Positions 63,756 to 64,000 of a stretch of DNA of 64,000 nt are shown piece by piece. The position numbers were made by a program, and so were the translations under genes. The stretch is from positions 665,092 through 729,091 of the forward strand of contig NZ_JAPYZV010000001.1 in assembly GCF_027812955.1 (NCBI RefSeq), given 5' to 3'. This DNA is from Pedococcus sp. 5OH_020. GTDB taxonomy: Bacteria > Actinomycetota > Actinomycetes > Actinomycetales > Dermatophilaceae. How positions within the stretch are numbered: position 1 is the stretch's first letter; every line of letters begins with the position of its first letter. The notes below the pieces were generated by a model, which saw nothing but the letters and a program-made list of their open reading frames with translations, was not told the DNA's origin and did no database searches.

Positions 63756-64000
63756 GTGTCCGGCCCTTCCCAGCCGCCGACCCGGAGCGAGAGGTGGGAG
63801 ATGATCGAGAAGCAGACGTACCTGCGGTTCTGCGACGGGGCCTTGTCCGCGATGCGGGACATCGTGGTGGGGCTCGGCGACGACCTGGCGAACACGCGTC
63901 CGCCGTTGTCGGGGGCGAACAGCCCGTTCGCCATCCTGACCCACTGCCTGGGGGTCTGTGGCTACTGGGCCTCGACGGTGAACCTGGGCAGGGTCGTGCC
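63756..64000 (+). CDS. DinB/DUF664-like protein (3' end outside window)
   Basis: About 81 residues are visible from GTG 63756 (behind GAGGGGAC); ATG 63801 is an alternative start. The pattern YLRFCDGALSAMRDIVVGL followed by SPFAILTHCLGVCGYWAST is the helix pair of the DinB four-helix bundle, including the first metal His of actinobacterial mycothiol-dependent or DUF664 members. The rest is outside the window. Confidence 0.8.
   Translation, partial: MSGPSQPPTRSERWEMIEKQTYLRFCDGALSAMRDIVVGLGDDLANTRPPLSGANSPFAILTHCLGVCGYWASTVNLGRVV

Overview
The window is GC-rich (about 70 % by eye), uses many GTG starts and packs its genes with 4-base ATGA/GTGA stop-start overlaps. It carries the complete GlgE alpha-glucan pathway, an actinobacterial Tad (Flp) pilus locus, UDP-galactopyranose mutase and an etfB-etfA / cysteine desulfurase / mnmA / ligA block. 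Together these point to an actinobacterium, most likely of the order Micrococcales (Intrasporangiaceae-like). That placement is inferred from gene content and was not tested by comparison. No rRNA, tRNA or CRISPR array was seen, and no gene-free stretch exceeds 300 bases.

Positions 1 to about 9083 are the right-hand part of an integrated mobile element. It holds a large serine recombinase at its very end, a primase-polymerase replication protein with two helix-turn-helix regions, two tandem DUF4262 proteins, a PH-domain protein, several small zinc-knuckle or hypothetical proteins and a two-gene unit ending in a membrane protein with a possible nuclease core. A primase-polymerase plus integrase resembles actinobacterial integrative elements (AICE). 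The transfer gene and left end, if present, lie outside the window.

The element sits inside cpaF/tadA. Right of the recombinase start codon, the plus strand resumes in the second half of the Tad secretion ATPase (from about 9084), followed by tadB, tadC, a small membrane protein, two TadE-like pseudopilins and a TadG-like protein (to 13027). The ATPase N-terminal half is not in the window, so the pilus is presumably off unless the element excises.

13113-24778 is mixed chromosome: a membrane protein, glf, a small conserved protein with a strong hairpin terminator, a family 2 glycosidase, a thiolase next to MeaB, a receptor-like Ser/Thr kinase coupled to a thioredoxin-reductase-like flavoprotein that lacks the CxxC, a tandem GNAT acetyltransferase and a thiamine-binding-like protein. 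24932-30143 is a four-gene operon: a large FtsX-like permease, two ABC ATPases and a MarR regulator. A perfect 24-bp palindrome follows MarR and overlaps the likely leaderless promoter of an acyl-CoA mutase large subunit (30225). Then come a coupled membrane protein/lipoprotein pair, a CnoX-like thioredoxin-TPR protein and an ATP-grasp protein.

36313-50888 is the storage-glucan block. On the minus strand glgE, treS, mak, glgB and pgm overlap one another; glgP runs divergently and glgX converges on glgP across a strong hairpin. The genes supply maltose from trehalose (TreS), phosphorylate it (Mak), polymerise it (GlgE), branch it (GlgB), degrade the polymer (GlgP, GlgX) and interconvert glucose phosphates (Pgm).

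50924-64000 holds a YbjN protein coupled to enoyl-CoA hydratase, a hexapeptide acyltransferase, the electron-transfer flavoprotein, cysteine desulfurase and MnmA (tRNA 2-thiouridine), a YjbR protein, a MetE-like protein, an EamA transporter, an acyl-CoA ligase, NAD-dependent DNA ligase and the start of a DinB-like protein.
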